DNA from: Aspidiotus rigidus
Lineage: Eukaryota; Arthropoda; Insecta; Hemiptera; Diaspididae
Assembly: GCA_035079385.1 (NCBI GenBank)
Contig: JAVHKY010000025.1
Span: 15,412,501 to 15,476,500, forward strand
DNA: 64,000 nt
Reading direction: 5' to 3'
Shown here: one piece after another, positions 11,831 through 23,489 of the stretch
How the letters are laid out: every line of letters starts with the position of its first letter
How positions within the stretch are numbered: the first letter of the stretch is position 1
The notes under the pieces: model-generated
The model's input: only the letters and a program-made list of their open reading frames with translations
What the model was told of the DNA's origin: nothing
Databases searched by the model: none
Translations under genes and position numbers: made by a program

Positions 11831-12420
11831 TGTTCAGGGACTATGTGTGATGCAGGATTGGGAATTCGATTTTGAATCTTACAAAATTTTGAAATTCTTC
11901 TACGTTGATTTTTTTCTTTATTGACTTGGATAGATCTTAAGATTGGGGGTCATCCTGAAGTTTACGTCTTGAAAACGCGAGACTAAAATGACCTCACGAG
12001 CTGATGACGTCATACATGTAGAAAGCTTACTAAGACTGAAGTGTATGGATTTTTCATTTTTCTTATTTGAAGGAAACAGAACCATTTGTAAATCTGTAGC
12101 AGTAGGCTGGAACTTTTTCTTTGCCGGGTGAGGGTTGTGGCCAAAGAGTTTATCAGGAGAGTGAGATCGACTTCGAGCCGCAAGGCTGACGATTTCTTCA
12201 TGATTATCCGAGGTTCTTTTGATTTTTTTTTTTGGTTCAGTTTTGAAGAAGAGAAAACTATTTTCTGTGGCACCTTCTAGCTTTCAATATTTCCAAAAAT
12301 AAATAAATGAGTGGTAAGTTGAAAATTGCAGAAGATCCTCTTTCTCCCACCTGTACGACCTACCAGTCTATATTATCACCTTAAAGTGCTAAACATAGTC
12401 CAAGCTCTCAGTCTACATTT
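11831..12420. other. No gene recognised
   Basis: This is unassigned sequence. A single TGACGTCA lies near 12005. A minus-strand open frame at 12010-12273 has no recognisable content. Confidence 0.4.
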
Positions 12421-15400
12421 TTCTTCAGGTGCATTCTGGAAATGCCCAGCTCTCAGCCTTCGTGAAGAGGCTTTTCTCGATCTCCTACGCTTTTGAAAAC
12501 TCTGGCATTGCTCATATCCTTATACGCACTCCATTTTACCGCCCCATACCATCAATCTTCATCAACACCTCTCGGCTACAATCGACCAGCTTTCCTAAAG
12601 CGACAATTGCCTCATCAGTTTGCCAATAGTTGGTAAATTCCTAAAACAGTTTCATGTTTCATCTTTGAATCAAAAAATTAAACTAGAACTGGCCTCGAGT
12701 CATTTTTAGGAGACTAAATTATTTCTGCTGGACGCGGAAATGTATCACTATTTTCAATCAAGACCATCTTCATCTGTCTGAGAGCCCACTTGACCTTCCA
12801 CGTCCACAATCTCGACGCCAAGTTCTCCTCCTCACCGACTCGTAATCACTGACACTCACTCGGATTAATTTCTCGTTTAATGCATCCTCACTGAGCCACA
12901 ATGGAAATTGTCTTTTATGGATTCTTGATATCCGTGAATGTACCGGGGAATAAAGCACGTTTTGACCCGTTCAACAGTTAGAAAACTTGAATCAACCCTT
13001 CTTAAGCTCAGTAGCTACACTTCCGATTTTTCCAGGCTTCTTTCCTCTGTTTAACTTCTCACTTCTTCCTTTGCGCTGAAGTCCAGATTTTCTCATCACT
13101 TGTGAGTCAAAATTTAGATGTTTCATATCTTCGCCGTAAACATCAACCGTAACCTCAAAATTTGTCGACCCTGGGGGGCTTAAACGGAGTAAAAACATTC
13201 ATGTTCCCAGCCTTCCAGTAATCTGTGAATGATCTGGACCTAGATTAAAGACTTCAAAAAATTTTGGACTGGAGACTCGTAAGAGAAGTTTTTACTACGA
13301 GTATATTCCAGAATTTGTGTTCATTTGGCCCAAATCACCTTGCGGAAACTTCTTATGTAGAACTGGACAACTTCGTGTGCGTCATCGTGCACCACTTGGA
13401 CTTCGAGGACCCTTCTTTCTCCTACTTCGAAATTATTTTACTAATCGATCTTTTAAAGTCCACGTAAGCGATCAGTATTCCTCAACCCTCCCCCCAAGAA
13501 AATGGTATCTTCCTAGGATCCCCACTTAGTGGCATCCTTTTTCTGATCGCCATCAACAACATAACAAAAATCATTAAGTTTCCGATTCAAACCCTACTAT
13601 TCTCTGATTTACGTTCCAGTAACACAAGACGCGTCCACCGTCTACTTCAAGAAACAATCAATGAAATACACGCTTGGCTTTCCCTCCTAAGATTCCGCAT
13701 TTCTTACCCCATAACCGAACTCATCATCTTCCAAAAACCACGCTAGAAAACCATTAAATTACCCCTCTCACAATAGCTAACTACTCCATCCGACAAGTTG
13801 AAACTACTGAAATTCTCGGCCTCAATTTCCACAACCGTCACTCTTGGATCTCCCATAATGCATTCGAGCACTCAATGTCCTGAAATTCCTTTCCCACCCT
13901 AAAGAAGGTTGTAACCGAAAAATCCTTCTCGGCCTCAATTTCCACAACCGTCACTCTTGGATCCCTCGTATCAAACTAGCTAAATCAAAATGCATTCGAG
14001 CACTCAATATCCTGAAATTCCTTTCCCACCCTAAAGAAGGTTGTAACCGAAAAATCTTTCTCCACCTCTACCGGAGCTTAATCCGATCCATCCTCGATTA
14101 CGATCACCCATTCACGTTCTCGTCCCTCCCTCTCATTTAAAACTACTCGACATTATCCAAAATTATTCACTCACAATTGCTACTGGAGCATTCCGAACCA
14201 GCCCTGCTGAAAGCCTCTGTACAGACACTGGCTTCCCTCCTATTCATTATCGACGCCTCAAACTGACAACCAACTTCCTCGCAACTGTCCTACAATATCC
14301 GTAAATCCCTGTCCACCATCGCATACTCCCTCCTCACCACAACCAAAATTCCATGACCAATCTACGTTCTAACCTAGAACTCCAGTTGGCACACCCCTCC
14401 AAGTTCCATCGTCTTAACCACATCGTTCCCTCAACCCCTCTTTGGCTCTTTATTCTACCTTAACAAATTCGCGACCTAAAACACCCCCCTCGTCTTTCAA
14501 ATTCTTCCGGAAAATACCAGGCACGGTTTAACAAAATTCTTAACAGCTTTCACAACCCTCCCCTATGTTTCACCGATAGATCTAAATATCAAAATAGAAC
14601 CGGCTTTGCATACTCAATAGGTCACTTCACAGTCTCTCACTGACACTGCAACACCACATCCATCTTCACCATTGAACTACAAGCAATTTGTAGCTGTCTA
14701 GAACACATCCTAACCTCCCGTCTTCCTCTTAACCCATTTTTGGTCATTTCCGATTCCCTATCATCACTTGACGCCATATCCAACCACACTTCCTCCCACC
14801 AACTCATAAATCGTATACACTCTCTCATTGCCACCTTTCACACCATCCCCATCCCATTATTCTTCATCTGGGTACCTGTGGTCACAAGGTATCTCAGGAA
14901 ACGAAAATGTCGACAAAGCAGCTAAACTTGCAACCCATAACCCATCAGTCACCGCTCTTTCCTCCCCTCACGCTCAGATCTCTCCAAACACATCAACAAA
15001 ATCATCACTCAAGCACGGTTCACTCATTGGTCTAATCTCAAATCGCACACAAACTAGCCCAAATTAAAAATATTCCCATACTATGGGACTCTTCAAATCT
15101 GTTAACACGCAGAGAAGAAATTGTCATCGCCCGTCTCAGAATCGGCTACATCAGACTCACACACACCCATCTAATCTCTTATCTTATGCCCCTCTCATTT
15201 CCTCACTGCGAACCTGAACCCCCCCCCCCTATTCGTTCAACACATCTTCTTCTGCCCCAACTTGACCCAACTCCGTAATTCCTTATCCATCCCTCACAAC
15301 ACTACAGAGGCACTATCAGATGACTTTGCCTCCGTCCTCAACATATTCAACTTTCTACAACGAGCCAACTTCCTCTCACTCATATAATCACGCAATTTCG

Positions 15401-15462
15401 CCGAGCTCATGGCCCTGAAGGCAGGCTGCTAGTAACTTAGCTTGTAAAATAAGAAAAAAAAA
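12421..15462 (+). mobile_element. Decayed non-LTR retrotransposon (LINE) with RT and RNase H
   Basis: Reading across several frames, 12421-13250 may hold the 5'/endonuclease part (weak). The RT palm follows: SFKVHVSDQYSSTLPP at about 13450, then GSPLSGILFLIAINN at about 13516-13560, then a degenerate catalytic box LLFSDL in place of F/YADD near 13597. An RNase H domain spans about 14560-14930. It has TDRSKYQNRTGFAYS, IELQAICSCLE, ISDSLSSLDAIS and GNENVDKAAKLA, so the D-E-D-D catalytic series is still visible. Stops and frameshifts are frequent. The 3' end is shared with 21105-21352 and ends in an A-rich tail near 15455. An RT followed by RNase H fits the I, LOA or R1-like superfamilies. Confidence 0.8.
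13815..14065 (+). repeat. Tandem duplication inside the LINE
   Basis: The segment CTCGGCCTCAATTTCCACAA ... CATTCGAGCACTCAAT ... AAGAAGGTTGTAACCGAAAA occurs twice in a row (about 13816-13924 and 13929-14053). The second copy has an additional CGTATCAAACTAGC piece. It repeats the region just after the RT palm and must have arisen after or during insertion. Confidence 0.7.
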
Positions 15463-15830
15463 AAATCAAACACTTCCAGACCTACTCACACATGTTCTCA
15501 CTTAATAATTGCATTTGAACTCAGAACTATATTTTATCAATCAATTGTTAACTGTAAACTTATTCCTGATCGTCAACACCCGACTTGTCCCTGTGATACC
15601 TCACTCACCAAAAAAGAAATTTATCCACAGAAGATCACATACCGTTACTGATCATTCTCTTAACTAATATAGAGCAGTGACCTTCTTCTTCCATCCTCTA
15701 TTCATGTATGCAACGCAAAACTCAACAAATTTATCATCTATTCTTCTTCAATAATACACCATAGAACTCTTTTCTGTCTGTCAATACAATCGATTTGAAG
15801 TACATAAATCAAGCCCTCGGTACACGACGA
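15463..15830. other. No gene recognised
   Basis: This is unassigned sequence between two LINE relics. Confidence 0.4.
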
Positions 15831-16860
15831 TCTAGCTCCACTCTCAGCTTCTGCGTTGAAAGTGGTAACCCCCAAGATCATGGTAACCCCCTCCTCTTTC
15901 GAATGCCGCTTTCTAACTCTTAGTGCCAATTTTCTTGTACCCACAGCTCAATTCACTCACCTTCCAATCTGCGCACCACACTTTGCCGACATAATTCTCT
16001 CATCCTTTGAATCTGAACTATTCAAACACCTCAAATTGAACCATCTATCCCCTATAACTAACCCATCCCTTTAGCTGACAATCTTCAAACTCACAACCCT
16101 ATACACCGACAACTTATTAGAAATAATTATTATACTAATTTTCCGACTGATCTAAATGTGGACTCAAGAATCCAAGGCGTCATAATCAGTCGTTAATTGA
16201 AAAATTCTGCCTTCATTTTTACAACTAAACAAAATGCCACATACTCTTGTCTTTCTCATCTCCATCTCCTCACCCCCAGCTCAAATTTCTACTGTCAACG
16301 GACTCACTTTCATCACTCCTGGCTATTCAGGAATCTTAATCAACTAATTCCCAAAATCAGCGCATTCATTTACTACTATCGTCCAATTTTACATCTGTCT
16401 CCTTGCTGTGGATTCCTGGTCACATCAACTTCCCGGAACCTGACGCTATTATCTTTGTCGCCAAAGATTCCCTTCTATCTCACGCAATTTCTGACCCTGT
16501 CCTTACCTCTGCTTCTGAACTTAGAAACTATTACCAATCCCAGATTCTTTAATCCTGGCCAGACTTTCGGAAAAATCAGCGTTCAAACAAATTTAGAGTA
16601 ATCGAAAGCAAGGCAGTCTTCTGGACTTCTTCCATTCCACGTAACCGTCATATTAAAGAAATCCTTCTCTTCGGCCTCAGAATTGGTCACGCACGTTCCA
16701 CCCATTCCATTGCCAAAATGATCTCACTCCACTTCTCCGCGTCCTCCACTTACTCTGTGTTACAATTCCAATACGGTCACAAACTCTCTCAACTACCTGC
16801 GTTTCACTTACTTTCACCCTCTACAATTTTGATTAATGATTTTCACACAAACGATTACTT
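15830..16860 (+). mobile_element. Second LINE relic (RNase H and C-terminal region)
   Basis: Fragments in shifting frames resemble the LINE at 12421-15462. Around 16190 the text LKNSAFIFTTKQNATYSCL corresponds to the RNase H strand before its catalytic Glu (replaced here). Around 16640-16730, ILLFGLRIGHARSTHSIAKM matches the IARLRIGYIRLTHTHLISYL block of the other copy (about 15125). The relic is decayed, with no long coding frame. Confidence 0.55.
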
Positions 16861-16899
16861 GAGAAAGTCAAAATTTTTTATTTGAGTACTTGGGAACTA

Positions 16900-17394
16900 G
16901 AAATTTTCCAAATTTTAAACTAGGTCAGAGACTCGGCCTCTTTCGGGGCTAAACTTTGCTCAATGGTCAAGGTTTTACCTAGTTTCCTTTGTAATACGTA
17001 GCTTGAAAGTCGAACTTCAGTCAAGCCCTTTTCCTGAAATATAACTCCATGAACAGATTAAGTCTCCTTGCTGATCTAGAGAGCTTCGAAACTTTTCCGA
17101 ATTTCCCTCTCGATATATAGGTCGAGAGACAAAAGTTTTGAAAGTTCCCTACCCCTTCTCATATACATAGCTTGATAATTGTAAGTTTTTCCGGTGGAGC
17201 AGTGACGCTCCTTCCTTGAAGAGCAACTTTTTGTAACTGATATTGGGAAGACAAGGAAAAAAAATTAGAAGCCATTGCAAACGTTGCAATGGCAGCGGGG
17301 AACCCGCAATTCCTTAACTCGACCTCTCAGGTGGTGTGGAACTGAGTTGATAATCTTGTCATATAATTCAAATCGAAATTATCATTCTACATTC
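16900..17394 (+). repeat. Diverged left shoulder of the 45-bp array
   Basis: Degraded units such as TATAGGTCGAGAGACAAAAG and TATACATAGCTTGATAATTG, with CCCCTTCTCATA, lead into the homogeneous array. The palindromic GCGGGGAACCCGC at 17295-17310 also occurs, in variant form, at 19607-19620 and 31332-31350. Confidence 0.5.
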
Positions 17395-19079
17395 CCTCCT
17401 ATCATATATAGCTCGAGAGTCGAAATTCTTCCAAGTCCCCCTTCTATCATATATAGCTCGGAAGTACAATTCTTCCAAGTCCCCCTCCTATCATATTTAG
17501 TTCGAGGCTCGAAATTCTTCTAAGTCCCCCTCCTATCATATATAGCTCGAGTCTCAAAATTTTTCTAAGTTTTTGGTTGGACGGCGGACGGTAGCTCGAA
17601 AGTCAAAATCCTTCCAAGTCTCCCCCCCCCCCATTATATATAAAGGCTCGAGACTTGAAATTCTTCCAAGTCCCCCTCCTATCATATATAGCTCGAGACT
17701 TGAAATTCTTCTAAGTCCCCCTCCTAATAGCTCGAGACTCGAAATTCTTCTAAGTCCCCCTCCTATCATATATAGCTCGAGACTCGAAATTCTTCCAAGT
17801 CCCCCTCCTATCATATTTAGTTCGAAGCTCGAAATTCTTCCAAGTCCCCCTCCTATCATATTTAGTTCGAGGCTCGAAATTCTTCTAAGTCCCCCTCCTA
17901 TCATATATAGCTCGAGTCTCAAATTTTTTCTAAGTTTTTGGTTGGACGGCGGACGGTAGCTTGAAAGTCAAAATTCTTCCAAGTCCCCCCCCCCCCCCTA
18001 TTATATATAGAGGCTCGAGACTTGAAATTCTTCTAAGTCCCCCTCCTATCATATATAGCTCGAGTCTCAAAATTTTTCCAAGTTTTTGGTTGGACGGCGG
18101 ACGGTAGCTCGAAAGTCAAAATTCTTCCAAGTCCCCCCCCCTATTATATATAGAGGCTCGAGACTTGAAATTCTTCCAAGTCTCCCTTCTATCATATATA
18201 GCTCGGAAGTTACAATTCTTCCTAGTCCCCCTCCTATCATATATAGCTCAAGACTTGAAATTCTTCCTAGTCCCCCTCCTATCATATATAGCTCAACACT
18301 CGAAATTCTTCCAAGTCCCCCTCCTGTCATATATAGCTCGAGACTTGAAATTCTTCTAAGTCCCCCTCCTATCATATATAGCTCAAGACTCGAAATTCTT
18401 CCAAGTCCCCCTCCTATCATATATAGCTCGAGTCTCAAAATTTTTCTAAGTTTTTGGTTGGACGGCGGACGGTAGCTCGAAAGTCAAAATCCTTCCAAGT
18501 CCCCCCCCCCCTATTATATATAAAGGCTCGAGACTTTAAATTCTTCTAAATCCCCCTCCTATCATATATAGCTCGAGACTTGAAATTCTTTTAAGTCCCC
18601 CTCCTAATAGCTCGAGACTCGAAATTCTTCTAAGTCCCCCTCCTTTCATATATAGCTCGAGACTCGAAATTGTTCCAAGTCCCCCTCCTATCATATTTAG
18701 TTCGAAGCTCGAAATTCTTCTAAGTCCCCCTCCTATCATATAAAGCTCGAAAGTCACGATTCTTCCAAGTCCCCCTCCAATCATATATATCTCAAGACTT
18801 GAAATTCTTCTAAGTCCCCCTTCTATCATATATAGCTCAAGACTCGAAATTCTTCCAAGTCCCCCTCCTATCATATATAGCTCGAGTCTCAAAATTTTTC
18901 CAAGTTTTTGGTTTGACGGCGGACGGTAGCTCGAAAGTCAAAATTCTTCCAAGTCCCCCCCCCCCCCCCCTCGCCCCCTATTATATATAGAGGCGCGAGA
19001 CTTGAAATTCTTCCAAGTCCCCCTCCTATCATGTATAGCTCGAGACTCGAAATTCTTCTAAGTCCCCCTCCTATCATAT

Positions 19080-19505
19080 TGTGGCGTTCTGCTATGAAGG
19101 CGCAAGCACCAAGCTTGCACATGCCGCTAAACTTTTAATAATAGCAGACGCCGCAAGGAAGCGTACTTATCGCTTAACTACTTCGCCGAATACGCTTGAA
19201 CCATCTAGAACGTGCTCGATTGATTGTAAGGACTCTTGCATAACCTGTTTGCCGTTCTAGAAGAAATCTCGAGAATTCCGGAATTAAGAGTGAGACTATA
19301 AATAGCCGGCAGCAACCCGATAAACCGATTCAGTTGTTATCTTAAAAGCGATAGTTAACGTGTTCTCGTTCTTTAACGCGATTTTGTTACAGTTTAACGG
19401 TGTTTAGAAGTGTTGTATTTGGGGTACCAGTAATAAAGCTCGGTTTTCGTAATTGTTCTTTATTATTGGCGTCAAGAGATATTCGGTGACTGGTAGAACG
19501 TCACA
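19080..19505 (+). mobile_element. Solo LTR with 4-bp target duplication
   Basis: A 426-bp unit starts TGTGGCGTTCT and ends AGAACGTCACA, giving inverted ends with one mismatch and TG...CA borders. It is flanked by ATAT at 19076-19079 and 19506-19509. Removing the unit and one ATAT restores the array phrase TATCATATATAGCTC exactly. It has a TATA box (TATAAATAG, 19297-19305) and an AATAAA signal (19432-19437), as an LTR should. A 4-bp duplication fits Gypsy or some BEL elements. No internal retroviral-type genes are present, so it is a recombination remnant. Confidence 0.88.
19297..19305 (+). promoter_or_regulatory. TATA box of the solo LTR
   Basis: TATAAATAG lies about 218 bases into the LTR. 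About 30 bases downstream, TTCAGTTGTTATC is a plausible initiator. Two TTCnnGAA-type motifs lie just upstream (19255-19262 and within 19273-19283). Confidence 0.6.
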
Positions 19506-19543
19506 ATATATAGCTCGAGACTCGAAATTCTTCTAAGTCCCGT

Positions 19544-19558
19544 AACCTAACCTAACCT
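19544..19558 (+). repeat. Short CCTAA run (telomere-like)
   Basis: AACCTAACCTAACCT contains three units of CCTAA, the complement of the insect telomere repeat TTAGG. It lies exactly where the 45-bp array stops. Three units can arise by chance. Confidence 0.4.
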
Positions 19559-20620
19559 GCGAACGCGGACGTTTTCTGAGGATGTAATCTCCTAAAAAAA
19601 TGGATAGCGGGTTCCCCGCTAAAAAAAAAGAAAAAAGAACGACATTATATTTTTGCCATGTTTCCTGTACAAAGTTGAACTGACCTATCTGCAGAACTAC
19701 GACTGGAGAATGAGCTGGTGACACCAACTATTGCAGAGAGGAAGAAATTTTACTCCGCAGATACGTCAATTCTACTTTGTATGACGGATTTCCTCTTGTG
19801 AGGGGTCCAAGTCAGAGAGGGTCTTTGCACCACTGAGTTTTCCATACACCCCTCCTGATATGTGTAGTTCGGAAAACGAACTATTTGTACAACTTGATGA
19901 TTGGATCCCCCCTTGTCTTCTCATACATATGAAGGAACACACGCGTTCTCACAACCATTTAGTGTCGCTACGGCTCTAAAATATCAAGTGACAAACGGTT
20001 TTTTGGTCACCTCTGGGTTTCTATTCCCTGGTATAGGTAACCTACCTCTGCTCTTATCGATAGTAAAGGTACGGCCTTTTCTTCAATTGCTTTGAGAATT
20101 TTCCTGGGTTAGACTCCCCTGATACCACGACTAGCTAAGAAAAGAAGAATTACTTTATAGCGACGTAGGAATAAGTTCACATGCCACACCTCTGAGTCTT
20201 ATACATGATATATCTGTCTGGATTTTCAAAATCTTAACAAGGAAGCTGGTTTACGGAAGTTATTTGGAGGAAATGGAAATCGTTTGCTTTCCTTTGGGCC
20301 AATTTTGACTTTAGGGCTATATGTGTAAGATTCGAAGGTTCGTCATGCAAACTTGTTTAAGTGACTACATAGTAACCCAGAGGTAACGCCGAATTTTCCC
20401 TCAGTTACTGGACAACAAAAACGCCAAATCAATAAGCGCCGGAGCTATGCCGCTTGGGTGCTTACAATGCATGCACTTATAATTCTATTTGCGAGTTTAG
20501 TGCAACTCTACCCACCCAGAATGGCAGTGAGAATGCAGGCATTTTCACATCTTATCCCCTCCCCTTCTTAGAGAGCCTACCACCAGAAAAGAATACCAGG
20601 CTAATTGTTTACCCTTGAGT
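19559..20620. other. No gene recognised
   Basis: After the array end (GGATAGCGGGTTCCCCGCTA followed by an A-run, about 19600-19632) the sequence is unassigned. The short palindrome GCGGGTTCCCCGC relates this edge to 17295 and 31334. Confidence 0.4.
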
Positions 20621-20626
20621 TTGCAG

Positions 20627-20874
20627 TTTGACGACTTGACTGTAGGGTGTCCAATGGTCTTCCCAAAACACAACTTTGAAAATTTTCTTCTTCTTTTTAT
20701 CATCCAACAAGATTTCTTCCTCGAAAAATTACCTCATGATAAGCCACGGCATGAGACAATATACGAGTATTATATGCACACTTTTGATTGCGGAAAATTT
20801 GTTTGTGTCACGCCCAAACCGCCCTTTCAAATAGACCAAATTAATGCTTCAACTAATGAAGCATTTTTCAGTAG
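20627..20874 (+). CDS. Exon-like segment, function unknown
   Basis: A pyrimidine-rich stretch ending TTTGCAG borders an 82-codon open segment that stops at CAGTAG/GTAACC, a good donor. The peptide begins FDDLTVGCPMVFPKHNFENF and includes PHDKPRHETIYEYYM and KPPFQIDQINASTNEAFFS. The composition looks like protein, not AT noise. The PRHETIYEYYM patch faintly recalls dynein heavy chain sequence, too weakly to name. Splicing would leave phase 2. It could also be a pseudo-exon. Confidence 0.35.
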
Positions 20875-21099
20875 GTAACCAAAGCTGGAGATGCTACTTG
20901 CGCTTTCCTCCAAACCTAAGCTTGGAAATCGGAATGTTTCAGGGTTATCTTCCGGGGATTCTTATGGTTCTTCTTGAAAATTTTTCAGGACGCTGTACAT
21001 GGTTCTACAGTCGACATTTTCCTGAATCCGGGAGTGGAGATTTCAACCAACTTTATGCCATACTCTCTGAGCTAATGTGATGAAACCATCTCCTCAAAA

Positions 21100-21352
21100 C
21101 CTCAATCTGAACACCTCCTATCCGTTCAACACATCTTCTACTGCCCCAACTTGACCCAACTCCGTGATTCCTTGCCCATCCCTCCCAACCATACAGAGGC
21201 ACTATCAGATTACTTCCCCTCCATCCCCAACATATTCATCTTTTTACAACAAGCAAACGTCCTCTCACGCATATAATCACGCAATCTCGCCGAGCTCAAA
21301 GCTCTGAAGGCAGGCTGCTTGTAGCTCGTAAATTAAAATAATAATAAATAAA
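21100..21352 (+). mobile_element. LINE 3' end, 5'-truncated copy
   Basis: From CACCTCCTATCCGTTCAACA to CAGGCTGCTTGTAGCTCGTA this matches the 3' end of the LINE at about 15220-15440 with scattered changes (shared TTCTACTGCCCCAACTTGAC, ACAGAGGCACTATCAGAT and CGCCGAGCTCA). It encodes the last residues (HIFYCPNLTQLRDSLPIP) and ends in an AATAATAATAAATAAA tail. Confidence 0.8.
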
Positions 21353-21877
21353 ATATTTGTTCAACATTGTTGGAAGCTCCAATTACTTAGGCCCGCGCGA
21401 TGAATCCTATATTTGTCCCTGTTGAGTCTGTAATGGGACTCCGACTTTCTTCGAGAAAATTGTCTTGGATTTCTTGCTGCAGAGTGTCGAAATAATAGAA
21501 AAGTATTCGATGAATGAAAGTTTCGAAAACACATGGTGAATATTTTCTCCTCGGAAAAATGATTTCTGTACGTAAATGCCGTTCGATTCTACTAGCTTCA
21601 GTATCTCTAGATCAATACTCTATTGGAGTTGGGATGAGAAAGAGCGTATGAAGACGAATTCATATGACCCATATCTAGTGTGTCATGTATCGAAGCAATC
21701 TTTTCTTTTTTCGTTTCAACTACATACTCGAGGAGGGCCATATAATAACATAAATTTCAGTCTATACTGTAATAATTGATATTTATAATACGTACGGCTA
21801 CTCTACGAAGAAATCGCAAAAAATATACGTATAAGAAGAGCGCTTGTAAAGAATACGAATTTTCACGTGATTTTCAG

Positions 21878-21958
21878 TGTGGTTATTTGGAAAGCCTTCG
21901 ATCCCAACTGGGTGGTTGGACGCAGAAAGTTAAAGATTGGTACTGGGGAAATCCGTTT
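21878..21958 (+). CDS. Candidate 27-codon coding exon
   Basis: TGATTTTCAG/TGT at the left and GTTT/GTAAGT at the right frame an 81-base open segment in phase 0. It encodes CGYLESLRSQLGGWTQ and KVKDWYWGNPF. Both splice sites match consensus, and the peptide is Trp-rich with few codons of the AT-noise type. It is in the same orientation and phase as the dysc exons 8-14 kb downstream, so it could be an upstream exon of that gene or part of another. I do not recognise the sequence. Confidence 0.45.
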
Positions 21959-23480
21959 GTAAGTTCTGCAAAACATAAATACCTACTGTAATTTTTTGAA
22001 CTTTTCCACTTTCCCCATATTGTTCGTGCTATAGTCGCTATAGTATTACGTATGTACAATTGTATACCATTTTAGTTATTGCAATCACTCTATACATGAA
22101 AACGTGCACCAACATTTTATTGAACGTTTTACTCGACACTCACTCTAACCGCACTGACGTGAACATGGCTTACGAAATCGTCGTCAAAATATCGCCCCGT
22201 ATAAATAATGCAAAGCGAGCTTTCTGATGAGGGTTGAAAAACATATATAAAAAGTTGACAGAGCGTGAGTTGCGCGAGTTGGTATAATGTAGTGTCGTTT
22301 TTCGAAGACATTCAGAGCTCGGTTACTTGAAAATGACAAAAGTATTTAGAGTACAATGAATCGTGGCTCGAGCGAGTATTCTATTTTTTCTACGTTCGCC
22401 GTTATTTTTTGATATCGGATGAAAGTAACGTACGTTTATCGACAGGTTCAATCTTACAAGCTGTCCAAAAATGTAAGCCTATATAGCAACTGAATACTTG
22501 ACGTTTGATACTATCACAAATTTGCACTTTAGTATTCGCATTTAGCAGTCAGATTGATGCATGGCATTTTGAAATAATTTATTAGTACTTAAAAATTGTG
22601 TTCGACCAAGTGGTCATTTATGGGCGTGGCGGCTAGATTTTATTTTAAATTGCCATGTTTCTACCCTCGCCCCCACTCTTTTTCATTCATTTTTTTTTTC
22701 ATCATTTCTAAGTAATATTTTTTGTTGCGTGGTAGTGTATTTTCTTCTTTCATTCATTTTTAGAGGCATTGTAAATTTTCGTAGATTTTTGTAAAATTTA
22801 CCTTCTCTGTAACCTTATATAAGTAGTGATGGTTTGAGTAAAAAAAAATTAGCGCTTCCAGGTGTGTCGGGTAGCTAAATTACACCGTATGTTTCTTTTT
22901 TTGTTGTTTCATTTTCCGTTGAAAAATCTGTTATGACGATATATTGTACGAATGACAATTAAGGATTTCAATTTCATGTTCATCAAAATGGCTGTGGTTT
23001 CTCCCGCTTATTTATTCTTTTTTTTTTTTTTTTTTTAACATTCATTTTCATATTATCCTTTGAATGATTCTGATACTGGGACCGAAGTTGAGTTACCTTT
23101 TTAAGTTGGTAATATCGCTTAAATATCGACTACGTAATCTGGGGTGACTTGAGTATGAAACTTCATTTGTGTGCCATTTTATGGAGAAATTTGTAAATCC
23201 GTACCTGTAGGCTGTTCGAAAAAGTTGACATACATGGATGTGTTGAACAAAAAGTCGAAAAAAGTCTCGAACTAAACTGTGAGTTGATTGCTTATTGACG
23301 TGGTAAATTGTTGCTTGAAACGTACCCCAATTCTTGTAGACACCTGACAAAGCTTTTGTCTTAATGAATCAAACGTGGAACAAACGATTTTCTACTCTTT
23401 TTAATGCAATTTTCACACATACAGTGACTAGATCCTGCTGATATTCTGAAACCTGACATAATGATGACTCATCAAAAGTA
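21959..23480. other. No gene recognised; possible TATA box at 22244
   Basis: TATATAAAAAG at 22244-22254 is followed 25-35 bases later by a moderately GC-rich stretch (GCGCGAGTTGG), a possible core promoter. No coding frame follows. T-runs lie near 22690 and 23020. Confidence 0.3.
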
Positions 23481-23489
23481 TTGTCATTT

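Larger units (their letters stand above)
17395..19540 (+). repeat. 45-bp tandem array with higher-order structure
   Basis: The unit is about TATATAGCTCGAGACTCG + AAATTCTTCCAAGTCC + CCCTCCTATCA, close to 45 bases and thus 15 codons, which keeps both strands open and creates spurious ORFs. A longer module, TTTTTGGTTGGACGGCGGAC + GGTAGCTCGAAAGTCAAAAT + a C-run of 8-14 + TATTATATATA(G/A)AGGCTCG, recurs at about 17565, 17935, 18080, 18450 and 18900 and breaks the array into higher-order blocks. Some units lack the TATCATATATAG part. A solo LTR (19080-19505) splits the right end. Confidence 0.9.

Noticed and set aside
17554..18892. Open frames of 118-129 codons on both strands (MIGGGLRRISSLELY-type and ILPSPPPIIYSSRLE-type repeats)
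   Set aside because: The 45-bp period is a multiple of three, so any frame without a stop in one unit stays open through the array. The reading is the same on both strands, and there are no start or splice signals.
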